Below are positions 16,719 to 23,873 of a stretch of 64,000 bases of DNA, piece after piece. The position numbers were made by a program, and so were the translations under genes. Location: assembly GCA_965248135.1 (NCBI GenBank), contig CBDFIN010000011.1, forward strand, positions 310,001 through 374,000. The letters run 5' to 3'. Positions within the stretch are counted from its first letter, which is position 1, and each line of letters begins with the position of its first letter. The notes beneath the pieces were generated by a model, which worked only from the letters and a program-made list of their open reading frames with translations, did not search any database and was not told where the DNA came from. This stretch comes from SZUA-100 sp965248135. GTDB taxonomy: Bacteria > Pseudomonadota > Alphaproteobacteria > Rhizobiales > Rhizobiaceae.

Positions 16719-17213
16719 ATGGAATTTTTCAACAAAACACTCGATCCGATTATCGCGCTGGTGGCCATCGCCATATTGGATATATTCCTGTTTCTGATCG
16801 TCGGCGCCTGGACCGTCGGCGGTGGTGAAACCATGATGACCGGGCTTGCAGCCGAAGCGGTGATGGGCAAAGAGGCGGTCAGCCGCATACCGTTTTGGAA
16901 CCTGGTATTTCCACCAACAGCCGGCTATTGGAAAATCTATATCAGTCTCGGCATGCTGTTCGGTGCCTTTGTCAGCGCCCTGTTTGCCAATGAGTTTTAC
17001 CTGCGCATTCCCAAGCGGTTGTCGGAATGGGTGTTAATCACCATTGGCGGGCTTTTAATGGGTGTCGGCATTCGCCTTGCCTTTGTTTGCAACGTTTCGA
17101 CTTTCTTTGGCCTGACACCACAAATGAATATGGGCGGATATCTGGCCATCAGCGGCATCATCGCCGGCGCCTGGGTCGGGTCGCTTATCTATAAACGTAT
17201 TCTGGAGGGCTGA
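16719..17213 (+). CDS. YeeE/YedE family sulfur transporter, half 1
   Basis: A 164-residue membrane protein with about four hydrophobic segments (residues about 10-35, 65-90, 105-125 and 140-158) and the conserved GVGIRLAFVCNVSTFF stretch containing the sulfur-relay-type Cys. Full-length YeeE (TsuA, thiosulfate uptake) is about 350 residues; here the fold is split over two adjacent genes, as in the PmpA/PmpB pairs. It is the first gene of a tightly packed cluster. The substrate is likely thiosulfate or another sulfane-sulfur compound. Confidence 0.85.
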   Translation: MEFFNKTLDPIIALVAIAILDIFLFLIVGAWTVGGGETMMTGLAAEAVMGKEAVSRIPFWNLVFPPTAGYWKIYISLGMLFGAFVSALFANEFYLRIPKRLSEWVLITIGGLLMGVGIRLAFVCNVSTFFGLTPQMNMGGYLAISGIIAGAWVGSLIYKRILEG

Positions 17214-17216
17214 ACT

Positions 17217-17852
17217 TTGTCTGTACTTGGCGAATGCCTGATAGCCTTTGTCTTCGGTTCGATTGTCGGGGTGCTGGTGCAGCGCTCGCGGTTTTGCAAT
17301 GCCGCCGCACTGCGTGACGCCATATTATTCAAGAGCTTTCGTAACACCAAGGCGCTGCTGGTGGCGATGATGGTTCTAACCATCGGCTTTACCGGCTTCA
17401 TGTCGATCAACGAAGGCCATGCGATGCATTTCGATGTTGGCCTCAACCAGATGATCGGCCTGTTCATTTTTGGTATCGGCATGGTGTTGGCCGGCGCCTG
17501 CACGGTATCTACCTGGGTAAAAACCGGCGAGGGCAATGTTGGTGCTGCCTGGGCGTTGCTGTTTACTTTCATTGGCATGTTTTTGTTCTCGCTCGCCTGG
17601 TCGGCCAACTATTGGCCACCGGCGCCTGCCAGCATGACCGGCGAACCCAACCTTGAGGCGCTGCAATTCGGTTTCGCCAATGCGACAACATTGCAGGAGA
17701 AATTGAAAATACCGGCGGTGGTGTTTGGCATCATTCAGGCCGGCGTGCTGTATGCCATTTACCGGGCGATATTAAAGCGTGAATCGCGCAAAGCCCCCAG
17801 ACAAAGTATTGCAACTTTTGCGAGCACAACAAAGGAAGCGGCAGCGGAATGA
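17217..17852 (+). CDS. YeeE/YedE family sulfur transporter, half 2
   Basis: A 211-residue membrane protein starting at TTG 17217, with GGAGGG 7 bases upstream and 3 bp after the half-1 stop. It contains VLVQRSRFCNAAALRD and GMVLAGACTVSTWVKTGEGNVGAAWA, the two conserved Cys motifs of the Sulf_transp family, and about five membrane segments. With half 1 it should form a complete thiosulfate-type channel. The C-terminal tail is basic and cytoplasmic. tusA follows 25 bp later. Confidence 0.85.
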   Translation: MSVLGECLIAFVFGSIVGVLVQRSRFCNAAALRDAILFKSFRNTKALLVAMMVLTIGFTGFMSINEGHAMHFDVGLNQMIGLFIFGIGMVLAGACTVSTWVKTGEGNVGAAWALLFTFIGMFLFSLAWSANYWPPAPASMTGEPNLEALQFGFANATTLQEKLKIPAVVFGIIQAGVLYAIYRAILKRESRKAPRQSIATFASTTKEAAAE

Positions 17853-17877
17853 AACCGGATATTCGGGAGATTTTTTG

Positions 17878-18189
17878 ATGGTATTTTTTATGGGCAGAAA
17901 AAACAAAGAAACGGCAAATGCAGGCCCGGTGGGAAAAGCGACCCTGGGCAACGGCCAGACCGTAGAGATTGCCGCGCAGATTGACTGTCTGGGCGATAGC
18001 TGCCCAAGGCCACAGTTGATGACCAAGAAGGCGTTGGCTAATGCGGCGGCAAAAGACGTGATCGAAATCCTGATCGACAATCCTTCGTCAATGGAGGCCA
18101 TACCACCGATGTTGGGCGAACTGAACGCCACCCATCTGGAAACGGTCAAAGGCGAGCGGCGCTGGCAGGTCTATGTGCAAAAAAACTGA
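17878..18189 (+). CDS. TusA/TsuB-like sulfur carrier protein
   Basis: 103 residues with the TusA active-site motif IDCLGDSCPRPQLMTKKAL, in which the CPxP Cys carries persulfide. It is followed by the usual DVIEILIDNPSSMEAIPPML and a C-terminal strand. An N-terminal extension of about 25 residues (MVFFMGRKNKETANAGPVG) is longer than in E. coli TusA. GGGAG lies 8 bases before ATG 17878. Next to a YeeE pair it matches TsuB, the TusA-like partner needed for thiosulfate uptake in characterised systems. Confidence 0.87.
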   Translation: MVFFMGRKNKETANAGPVGKATLGNGQTVEIAAQIDCLGDSCPRPQLMTKKALANAAAKDVIEILIDNPSSMEAIPPMLGELNATHLETVKGERRWQVYVQKN

Positions 18190-18201
18190 CGAGGTGCAGA
18201 G

Positions 18202-18408
18202 ATGATATTGATGTGGACGACCCGGCTCTACGTGGCTGCCGTTGGCGCGATCAGCCTGATGGCGCTGATCTATATTTATGCGCTGCCGCCTCAAAGCATG
18301 TTTTCAAGCCGTGAGGGCGTTCCCCATTTCACCCCGAAAGTGGCGCATCCCGAAACCGGCGTACCGATAGATGTGGGTGAACTGATCCGCCACTATCGCG
18401 GCGACTAA
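18202..18408 (+). CDS. Small single-pass membrane protein in sulfur cluster
   Basis: A 68-residue protein with one N-terminal membrane helix (LYVAAVGAISLMALIYIYAL, residues about 9-28). A hydrophilic tail follows, with SREGVPHFTPKVAHPETG and a C-terminal VGELIRHYRGD. There are no Cys residues. GAGGTGCAGAG lies ahead of the ATG. I recognise no family. The tail probably faces the periplasm, where it could contact the rhodaneses. It is 12 bp after tusA. Confidence 0.7.
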   Translation: MILMWTTRLYVAAVGAISLMALIYIYALPPQSMFSSREGVPHFTPKVAHPETGVPIDVGELIRHYRGD

Positions 18409-18422
18409 CGAAGGCAGAATTA

Positions 18423-18515
18423 ATGGAATTTGATTTCGAAACCGGACTGCAGATCGCACTATTTTTCGTTGCCATGGCGGGCGTGTATCTGGGATTCTTA
18501 AAGGACTCAATGTGA
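18423..18515 (+). CDS. 30-residue membrane peptide in sulfur cluster
   Basis: ATG 18423 to TGA 18515 encodes 30 residues, MEFDFETGLQ then a single hydrophobic helix (IALFFVAMAGVYLGF) and KDSM. GAAGGCAG precedes it, and it fits exactly between the 68-residue and 88-residue genes in a packed operon. Its size and layout resemble small accessory subunits of membrane complexes. The function is unknown. Confidence 0.6.
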   Translation: MEFDFETGLQIALFFVAMAGVYLGFLKDSM

Positions 18516-18525
18516 GGAGAATGCA

Positions 18526-18792
18526 ATGGACAGGGCAAGCGTGATATTTTGTGGTGGCGCACTGGCGGCGTGTTTTGGCCTTGCGGCTGTCGCCTACCCT
18601 TTCGCCGCTCTTTCAAATGCCAAAGTAGTTGAATCGAGTTCCGTGGTTCAGGCAGAACAGCTTGGCTCCATGAACCTGGGTGATTTCGGCGAGGTGCCGG
18701 TAGCCGATCTTGTTGATTATTACATCCAAAATCCACCCGCGCCGGTGCTCGCTGGTGCTGCGCCCAAGAAAGTCCGGTTCGAAGGATGCTGA
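18526..18792 (+). CDS. Small exported/membrane protein in sulfur cluster
   Basis: 88 residues. The N terminus is hydrophobic (VIFCGGALAACFGLAAVAYPFAAL would span residues about 6-29), acting as signal or anchor. The mature part has the segment NLGDFGEVPVADLVDYYIQNPPAP and ends KKVRFEGC, with a Cys as the last residue. No family is recognised. A GAGG ribosome site precedes the ATG. The stop overlaps the start of the next gene in ATGCTGA. A C-terminal Cys in a sulfur-handling operon is suggestive of persulfide contact, but this is inference. Confidence 0.65.
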   Translation: MDRASVIFCGGALAACFGLAAVAYPFAALSNAKVVESSSVVQAEQLGSMNLGDFGEVPVADLVDYYIQNPPAPVLAGAAPKKVRFEGC

Positions 18793-19778
18793 TCAAGAAT
18801 ACCCATTTTGCCCGTTGGCGGATGAACATCATTTGGTTGGCAAGTCTGCTGGTGACGGCAGTATTGCCATCCACACTTTTCGCCGCACCGGTGATCGACT
18901 ACCGCGCCGCACCAAGCAACCACTTGGGCCCGATAATCGATGTGCGCCCTACCGCAGCGTGTGAAAAATCCAGCCTTGCCGGCGCCCGTTGCCTGCCGGT
19001 GAGCGATTTTTTCGGCCCGAATAAGCGACTGGCCAATTTCAGCGGCATCTTGTGGCTGCTTGGGACTGCCGGGCTGAATGGCAGCGAACATGTGCTGGTT
19101 GTCGGTGGAAGACGAAACGCCAAAGAAGCCGTTGCGGGCTTGCTTTTCCTTGCCGGTCAAAAAAGTATAACGGTACTGTCCACAGCCATTGATTTACTGG
19201 ATGAGAACAAACGCGCGCCCGGCGAAGAGCGCAGCAAAACGCGCGAAAAAGTCTATCAGGCGGAAATGCGCAACGACCGTATTGTCCTGCGTAGCGACCT
19301 TGCAGCGCTGGTGCGTGGTGAAAAAGTGCCGCTTGTCATCGATGGACGAAGCGAGGGCGAATACTGGGGCAGCACTATTCGAGCTGCCCGTGGCGGCCAT
19401 ATCCCCGGCGCCCAACATCTTGCGGCGTTGTCACCAGGTGCAGCCAAAAAACCGCAATGGCCTTTTGAACCGGCAAGTCCGCCAATTGCCTATGGTCACA
19501 ATAGCTACAGTGGATTGATCTATCTTGCCCGGCTTGAGGCCACGGGTCTGCCCGCCCGGCTTTATCTGGAAGGTTGGGTCGGCTGGGCAAGCGATGGCGC
19601 CCTGCCTGCAGATGGGTTGAGTTTTTCCGAGACACGCCAGGCGGTAACACCCGCCAAAAAGCCCCTGCAAAACACCGCGATTTCTATTTCCAGCTTTACC
19701 GCTTTGGCACTTTGCGGGGCAACGCTTGCCATTGGCGGATTTTTTGTCGGGCGCTGCATCCGACCGGCGGCAGGATGA
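18786..19778 (+). CDS. Membrane-anchored double rhodanese-like protein lacking catalytic Cys
   Basis: A 330-residue protein. An N-terminal signal or anchor (IIWLASLLVTAVLPSTLFAA, residues about 14-35) leads into two rhodanese-like domains. One has PIIDVRPTAACE...VLVVGGRRNAKEA (about 48-135), the other PLVIDGRSEGEYW...GGHIPGAQHL...IAYGHNSYSG (about 175-285). A C-terminal membrane helix (near 300-322) follows. At the loop where rhodaneses carry the sulfur-accepting Cys, the second domain reads YGHNSYSG and the first VGGRRNA, so neither has it. It is therefore probably a binding or scaffolding protein. It overlaps both neighbours by a few bases. Confidence 0.75.
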   Translation: MLIKNTHFARWRMNIIWLASLLVTAVLPSTLFAAPVIDYRAAPSNHLGPIIDVRPTAACEKSSLAGARCLPVSDFFGPNKRLANFSGILWLLGTAGLNGSEHVLVVGGRRNAKEAVAGLLFLAGQKSITVLSTAIDLLDENKRAPGEERSKTREKVYQAEMRNDRIVLRSDLAALVRGEKVPLVIDGRSEGEYWGSTIRAARGGHIPGAQHLAALSPGAAKKPQWPFEPASPPIAYGHNSYSGLIYLARLEATGLPARLYLEGWVGWASDGALPADGLSFSETRQAVTPAKKPLQNTAISISSFTALALCGATLAIGGFFVGRCIRPAAG

Positions 19779-20074
19779 GCACCATGGACCTGCTGATCAT
19801 CATATCCAACCCGGCATCAACAGCCATTGCAGCGCCGCTCGCCAAAGCCTGTGGCAATGCCGGTATCGAATGGGCAGCATTTTTTACCAATGACGGGGTA
19901 CGCACCCTTGATAATGGTGCGCTGACTGAAGCGCTTGGTTCCGCCAGCAAGGCGATTGCCTGTCAGGAATCGTGGCAAGAGCACATGGGCAATGCTGACT
20001 GTCCGGTTGAACTGGGTAGCCAGACCAACAATTCAACGTTGGTGGGCCAGGCACACAGGGTGTTGAGTTTATAG
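19775..20074 (+). CDS. DsrE-like sulfur relay protein
   Basis: A 99-residue protein from ATG 19775, overlapping the previous stop (ATGA). It has the DsrE/TusD pattern: a beta-alpha start LLIIISNPAS...PLAKACGNAGIEW, then FFTNDGVRTL, then AIACQESWQEH, where the Cys matches the persulfide-carrying position of TusD/DsrE. The tail has another Cys (NADCPVELG) and ends VGQAHRVLSL. It is likely a cytoplasmic sulfur acceptor. With the next two genes it makes a DsrEFH-like trio, although sequence similarity is only modest by eye. Confidence 0.6.
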   Translation: MSTMDLLIIISNPASTAIAAPLAKACGNAGIEWAAFFTNDGVRTLDNGALTEALGSASKAIACQESWQEHMGNADCPVELGSQTNNSTLVGQAHRVLSL

Positions 20075-20085
20075 GGAGGCTGAGG

Positions 20086-20370
20086 GTGAGTGGAAGAAAC
20101 AGGTCGATACTGGTGCTTTCCCGGCGTGACCATCGCGAGGCGATGCGGGTTGCCGCCGGTATGACTATTTTCGGTCATCAGGTTCGGCTGGTGTTCATGG
20201 ATCACGCTGTCAGTGAGAGGGAAGCCAGCGGCGAGCAGGCGGAACTGCTCGAACTGGCCGACATCGAGCCAGAAACAACCATCGCCGAGATGGCGGGCGA
20301 TCTGCCAATTATAGACTCTGCCACACTGGCACAGGCGATCACCGCAGCCGATCTGGTGGTCAACATATGA
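20086..20370 (+). CDS. DsrE/F-like protein without Cys
   Basis: 94 residues starting with GTG 20086, with GGGAGG 7 bases upstream. RSILVLSRRDHREAMRVAAG and FGHQVRLVFMDHAV give the first beta-alpha-beta of the DsrE/F fold, and the C terminus ends ITAADLVVNI. It contains no Cys, so it cannot carry sulfur and may be the structural partner in a hetero-oligomer, as DsrF-type subunits are. It overlaps the next gene by 4 bp. Confidence 0.55.
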   Translation: MSGRNRSILVLSRRDHREAMRVAAGMTIFGHQVRLVFMDHAVSEREASGEQAELLELADIEPETTIAEMAGDLPIIDSATLAQAITAADLVVNI

Positions 20371-20567
20371 GCGCCGAAGCGGAAAGGAACATAGTGGTGT
20401 TAGATGCGGGTCTGTTTGGGGACCGTCAGACAATTAATCGTGCATTGCAATGCATGAAGTCCAGCAACATCGACACGGTTGAAATCGTGCCGGAGCAAAT
20501 GGACGAAAGGGCTTGGGCCAATGTGCTTGAGAAAATAATGAGTGCGGACATGTTGCTTGCGCTTTGA
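20367..20567 (+). CDS. Small protein, third member of DsrEFH-like trio
   Basis: 66 residues (MSAEAERNIVVLDAGLFGD) coupled by an ATGA overlap to the DsrE/F-like gene. It has one Cys (ALQCMKSSN) and a short alpha/beta pattern ending MSADMLLAL. DsrH/TusB is about 95 residues, so this is short, and the assignment rests on position and size rather than motifs. It could equally be an unrelated small subunit. Confidence 0.5.
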   Translation: MSAEAERNIVVLDAGLFGDRQTINRALQCMKSSNIDTVEIVPEQMDERAWANVLEKIMSADMLLAL

Positions 20568-20569
20568 CT

Positions 20570-20598
20570 GGAGAAAATGAAACAGGAGAAAATGAAAT
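20570..20598 (+). repeat. 15-bp tandem duplication carrying a doubled ribosome binding site
   Basis: GGAGAAAATGAAA occurs at 20570-20582 and again at 20585-20597, directly before the rhodanese start at 20597. Each copy brings its own GGAG and ATG, so two Shine-Dalgarno sequences sit in series. The second is correctly spaced (8 bases) for the true start. Confidence 0.6.
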
Positions 20599-21523
20599 GA
20601 AACAATCTGTCAAATTGCTGCTACTCGGTGGCGCGCTGTTGGTGCCGGCGACGGGCTTTGCCGCAGAACCACTTGTCGATGTTGCCTGGGTCAAAGCCAA
20701 TATCGGCAAGGGAAACGTTGCCTTTGTCGATTTCCGCGGCAAGGCGGCCTATCTTCGGGCCCATATTCCAGGAGCAGTGCACAGCCAATATGGCGGCCCC
20801 AAAAGCGAATGGCGTGTCTCCAAAGACGGTGTGCCGGGCGTGTTGAAAGATCCGGCCAAGATCGCCTCTCATCTTGGCAATATCGGTATCGGTAACGATA
20901 CCCATGTGGTTTTGGTGCCGCCGGGAAACAGTTCATCAGACATGGGTATCGGTACCCGCGCCTACTGGACCCTGCAACTGATGGGCCACGACAACATCTC
21001 GTTGTTGAACGGTGGCATGAAAGCCTATTTGAGTGAAGTAGACGCCAACAAGAAGCCGGCAAATCCGCTTGAAAAGGGTGTGGCATCTCCAGCCGCAAAG
21101 ACCTATAAAGTCAACCTGCGGACAGAAATGCTGGTCGATGCCGATGGGGTGGAAGCGCTGTCGAAGGCTGGCGTGACACTTGTCGACAATCGCACCGCCG
21201 ATCAGTATGCGGGGGTTAACCGCCATGGCAAGGCCAAGGCCAGCGGCACCATTCCCGGCGCCATTAACATCTCCCAAAGCTGGATGACCAAGAATGGTCG
21301 CGGCACCTTCCGTGACGCCTCGGTGCTCAAAAAGCTCTACGCTGCAGCCGGCGTGCCAACAACAGGCGATCAGGTCAGCTTCTGCAACACCGGTCACTGG
21401 GCATCGGTCGGCTGGTTTGTCTCGCACGAGATACTCGGTAACAAGCAGGCCAAGATGTATGATGGCTCGATGACCGACTGGACGATTAAAGGCAAGGCCG
21501 TCGAGCAAAAGGTAAAGTTCTAA
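20597..21523 (+). CDS. Exported tandem rhodanese (thiosulfate sulfurtransferase type)
   Basis: 308 residues. A signal peptide (KLLLLGGALLVPATGFAAE, cleavage near residue 24) is followed by an N-terminal structural rhodanese domain (VAFVDFRGKAAYLRAHIPGA). The C-terminal domain has VTLVDNRTADQY and the active-site loop SFCNTGHWAS with Cys263. It should transfer sulfane sulfur in the periplasm, complementing the cysteine-less rhodanese upstream. Two in-frame upstream starts exist, but MKQSVK with AGGAG 8 bases ahead is preferred. It is followed 8 bp later by the cytochrome gene. Confidence 0.85.
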   Translation: MKQSVKLLLLGGALLVPATGFAAEPLVDVAWVKANIGKGNVAFVDFRGKAAYLRAHIPGAVHSQYGGPKSEWRVSKDGVPGVLKDPAKIASHLGNIGIGNDTHVVLVPPGNSSSDMGIGTRAYWTLQLMGHDNISLLNGGMKAYLSEVDANKKPANPLEKGVASPAAKTYKVNLRTEMLVDADGVEALSKAGVTLVDNRTADQYAGVNRHGKAKASGTIPGAINISQSWMTKNGRGTFRDASVLKKLYAAAGVPTTGDQVSFCNTGHWASVGWFVSHEILGNKQAKMYDGSMTDWTIKGKAVEQKVKF

Positions 21524-21531
21524 AGAGCTTT

Positions 21532-22170
21532 ATGTTTCGTTCGCCTGTCATCCCCGCCGCCTCTCTCGCCTTAATGCTGGTTATACCGGCGGCGGCGGGA
21601 GAACACGCAAGACGCGCCGCCGCTGAATTGGCGGTTATTGGTGGCGATCTTCGAAGAATTCAAAGCGAAGAGCTCTCCAGGCTCCACCGCTCGGGCCTTG
21701 ACGCACGTATCAATGGCGGACTTTCAGCTCTGCCAATTCTTCTACGGCTCGCCGATCAGGAGGAGGGGAGACGAACTAAAGACCATGGCAATCTGGTTAC
21801 CGGGCTTCGCAACGCCTGGAAGTCCGAAGTTCCGACAGCAGCACTCGCTTTCATCGATAACCTGGAAAAGCTGTATCCGCTTGATGACGGCGCTTTTTTT
21901 GCTCTTGCTCCAACAATGGCAGGCCTGGCCCAGGCGCAACAATTGCATGAGGAACTTTGTGCCGGCTGCCACGATGAACCGGACAGTTCCGTTGCACGCC
22001 CGGCATTCAATCTATTTCAGCAGGCCATGCGGTTGTCAAAACATCAATTTACCGCAAGGATGATCGTCGGCATCCGTGGTGACCGTGTCACCGGCATCGA
22101 CAACCCGTTCAGCGATTGGCAGTTGGCGGCACTAATGGCTTTTTATCGAGCTGGTCAAACCGGGAAATAA
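21532..22170 (+). CDS. Exported monohaem c-type cytochrome
   Basis: 212 residues with a signal peptide (PAASLALMLVIPAAAGE). A helical region of about 110 residues precedes a single haem attachment motif CAGCH (Cys143, Cys146, His147). The distal ligand may be a Met in the stretch after QQAMRLSKHQFTARMIVG. The haem domain is C-terminal, reminiscent of subunits that pass electrons from sulfur oxidation, but no Sox family match is evident. It is the last gene of the cluster, and its 3' end overlaps the convergent amidinotransferase by 16 bp. Confidence 0.75.
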   Translation: MFRSPVIPAASLALMLVIPAAAGEHARRAAAELAVIGGDLRRIQSEELSRLHRSGLDARINGGLSALPILLRLADQEEGRRTKDHGNLVTGLRNAWKSEVPTAALAFIDNLEKLYPLDDGAFFALAPTMAGLAQAQQLHEELCAGCHDEPDSSVARPAFNLFQQAMRLSKHQFTARMIVGIRGDRVTGIDNPFSDWQLAALMAFYRAGQTGK

Positions 22171-23267
22171 TCCTCGCAGTCGCCTTCGCGATAAACATCG
22201 GCGGTAGCACAGTGCAGCGCACCGCCAAAAGCATAGGCGTCGCGGAACGGCACCGGCAACACCTCAAATCCTAATTTGTCCAGTTGATCCATCTGGTGCA
22301 CTTCGCTTGCTTCCACGCACACGGTCTTGGGATCAACCATCAAAATATTCATCGATAACCAGACCGACGAATAACAAAGAGGCGGCGGCGAATTGTGGGC
22401 AGGGCGGGCAGAATCGATTATTTCCCAGTCATTGCGATGGAAAAAATCACGCTGGTCATCCGGCAAGCGCCGCTCCGGGTTATTGATGATCAACCCCGGA
22501 CGCAATGGCGTGAAGGTTGCATCGATGTGAATGGGATAAGGGTCGCCCGGAAAATTGACCCCATGCACCCGGTGATCGGGAAAATGGCGGGCAAGCCAGT
22601 CGATACCTTTCAAATTGGTGGTAAAACCGTGCTGGACGACCAGATCGCGGCCAAAACGCAGCACATCGGCTGCATCGAATAGCGGCTCCTCCTCGGTGGT
22701 GACGAAAAACCTGTCCGCCGTCCATTCAAGCCGTTTTTCAACCCCGATTTTGTCGGAAAGATAGTCCGACCGGTAATCGGCATCTGTCAATCGCGGTTTC
22801 GGCGCCGCCTCGTGACGCATTTTCGGGTCGTCCTCATAATAACCCTTGATCAGATCGCGGTAGCACAGATATTCGAACCAGCGGCAGCGATAGGACATCG
22901 TTGCTTCCAGCATCTCCTTGCCGACCGTAAGGATGACATCGCGCGGCGGCATGCAGCCGAACATGGTTTCGGTTTGCCAGTCGGGGGTCGAGGTCGGCTG
23001 GTTGAAGTCGAGCGGTTTCGGGCGGTCGACACGAACACCGCGGGCTTCAAGAATCTTGGCGAAATTGTCCAGCAGTTCATTGGCGCGATCAACCGTCTCC
23101 TGGGGACGCGGGCCAAACGAACCGCGCATATCAGAATCCTCCGGCACCTTGGCGTCAAGCGCCGGTTCGGGGGCAGGAATGCAGCCACCATCGGCAAGGC
23201 CGACAATGACGTGCTTGAGCGGGTCCCACTCGTTCCACGAGTTTACGATGGTCTTTGTCTTGTTCAT
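22155..23267 (-). CDS. Glycine (arginine:glycine) amidinotransferase-like enzyme
   Basis: A 370-residue AGAT-family enzyme. The N terminus VNSWNEWDPLKHVIVGLAD is very like eukaryotic AGAT. The catalytic triad is present: Asp in FDAADVLRFGRD, His in HIDATFTPLRPG and Cys353 in GGALHCATAD. It would transfer the amidino group of arginine to an amine such as glycine, giving guanidinoacetate. Bacterial relatives occur in toxin or antibiotic pathways (StrB1, AmtA, CyrA), but no such cluster is adjacent. A phosphatase-like gene lies upstream on the same strand. Confidence 0.85.
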   Translation of the reverse strand: MNKTKTIVNSWNEWDPLKHVIVGLADGGCIPAPEPALDAKVPEDSDMRGSFGPRPQETVDRANELLDNFAKILEARGVRVDRPKPLDFNQPTSTPDWQTETMFGCMPPRDVILTVGKEMLEATMSYRCRWFEYLCYRDLIKGYYEDDPKMRHEAAPKPRLTDADYRSDYLSDKIGVEKRLEWTADRFFVTTEEEPLFDAADVLRFGRDLVVQHGFTTNLKGIDWLARHFPDHRVHGVNFPGDPYPIHIDATFTPLRPGLIINNPERRLPDDQRDFFHRNDWEIIDSARPAHNSPPPLCYSSVWLSMNILMVDPKTVCVEASEVHQMDQLDKLGFEVLPVPFRDAYAFGGALHCATADVYREGDCEDYFPV

Positions 23268-23285
23268 TCCAATCCGGCCTTCAAC

Positions 23286-23858
23286 TTATATCCACTCGCC
23301 CCTGTCGCCGTGCCAGGCAAATATCCGGTCGTTTGGAATGATCTGTTTAACAACCTCACCGGTGTTTACATTGTCAAGCAGGTGCAGAAGCGCCCGAATG
23401 ACACCGCCATGGCAAACGGCCACCGTGTCACCTTCAACCTCGTCAAGCCATCCGCCGACCCGGTCGCATAGCATCTGGTAACTTTCTCCACTGGGTGGTT
23501 GATAATACCATTTACGAACCTCGCGCTCGTTGACCATATCGCCCGATTCCACCGCGATTTCCTCGAAAGTGTAACCCTCCCAATCGCCGAAGCTGATCTC
23601 AAGCAGGCGCTCTTCGAGGCGATAACTGGCCTGATCGAGCCCCATTTGACGGCGAATAATCTCCATTGTTGCCCGGGTCCTGCCCATCGGACTTGCAACA
23701 AAATCGAAACCCCCGGGATTTTCTATCAACCGGGCCAATTGGTCGCCATTGCGCGCAGCCTGGCCAAGGCCGGTATCATTGAGGGGGATATCTGTTTGAC
23801 CTTGCAGCCGACGCTCGACATTCCAGTCGGTCTGACCGTGGCGAATAAGGTAAATCAT
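23286..23858 (-). CDS. Histidine phosphatase family protein
   Basis: A 190-residue phosphoglycerate-mutase-like enzyme. The catalytic signature LIRHGQTDWNVERRLQGQTD is at the N terminus, the SPMGRTRATMEII Arg loop follows, and the second His is in VAVCHGGVIRALL. The substrate is unknown. The gene lies 18 bp upstream of the amidinotransferase gene on the same strand, so they are likely co-transcribed. Confidence 0.87.
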   Translation of the reverse strand: MIYLIRHGQTDWNVERRLQGQTDIPLNDTGLGQAARNGDQLARLIENPGGFDFVASPMGRTRATMEIIRRQMGLDQASYRLEERLLEISFGDWEGYTFEEIAVESGDMVNEREVRKWYYQPPSGESYQMLCDRVGGWLDEVEGDTVAVCHGGVIRALLHLLDNVNTGEVVKQIIPNDRIFAWHGDRGEWI

Positions 23859-23873
23859 GGCGGCTCGAATTCC

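Noticed and set aside
16719..22170. Full dsr or sox sulfur-oxidation operon
   Set aside because: None of the genes looks like dsrAB, soxA, soxB, soxX, soxY or soxZ. The DsrE-like calls rest on small-protein patterns only.
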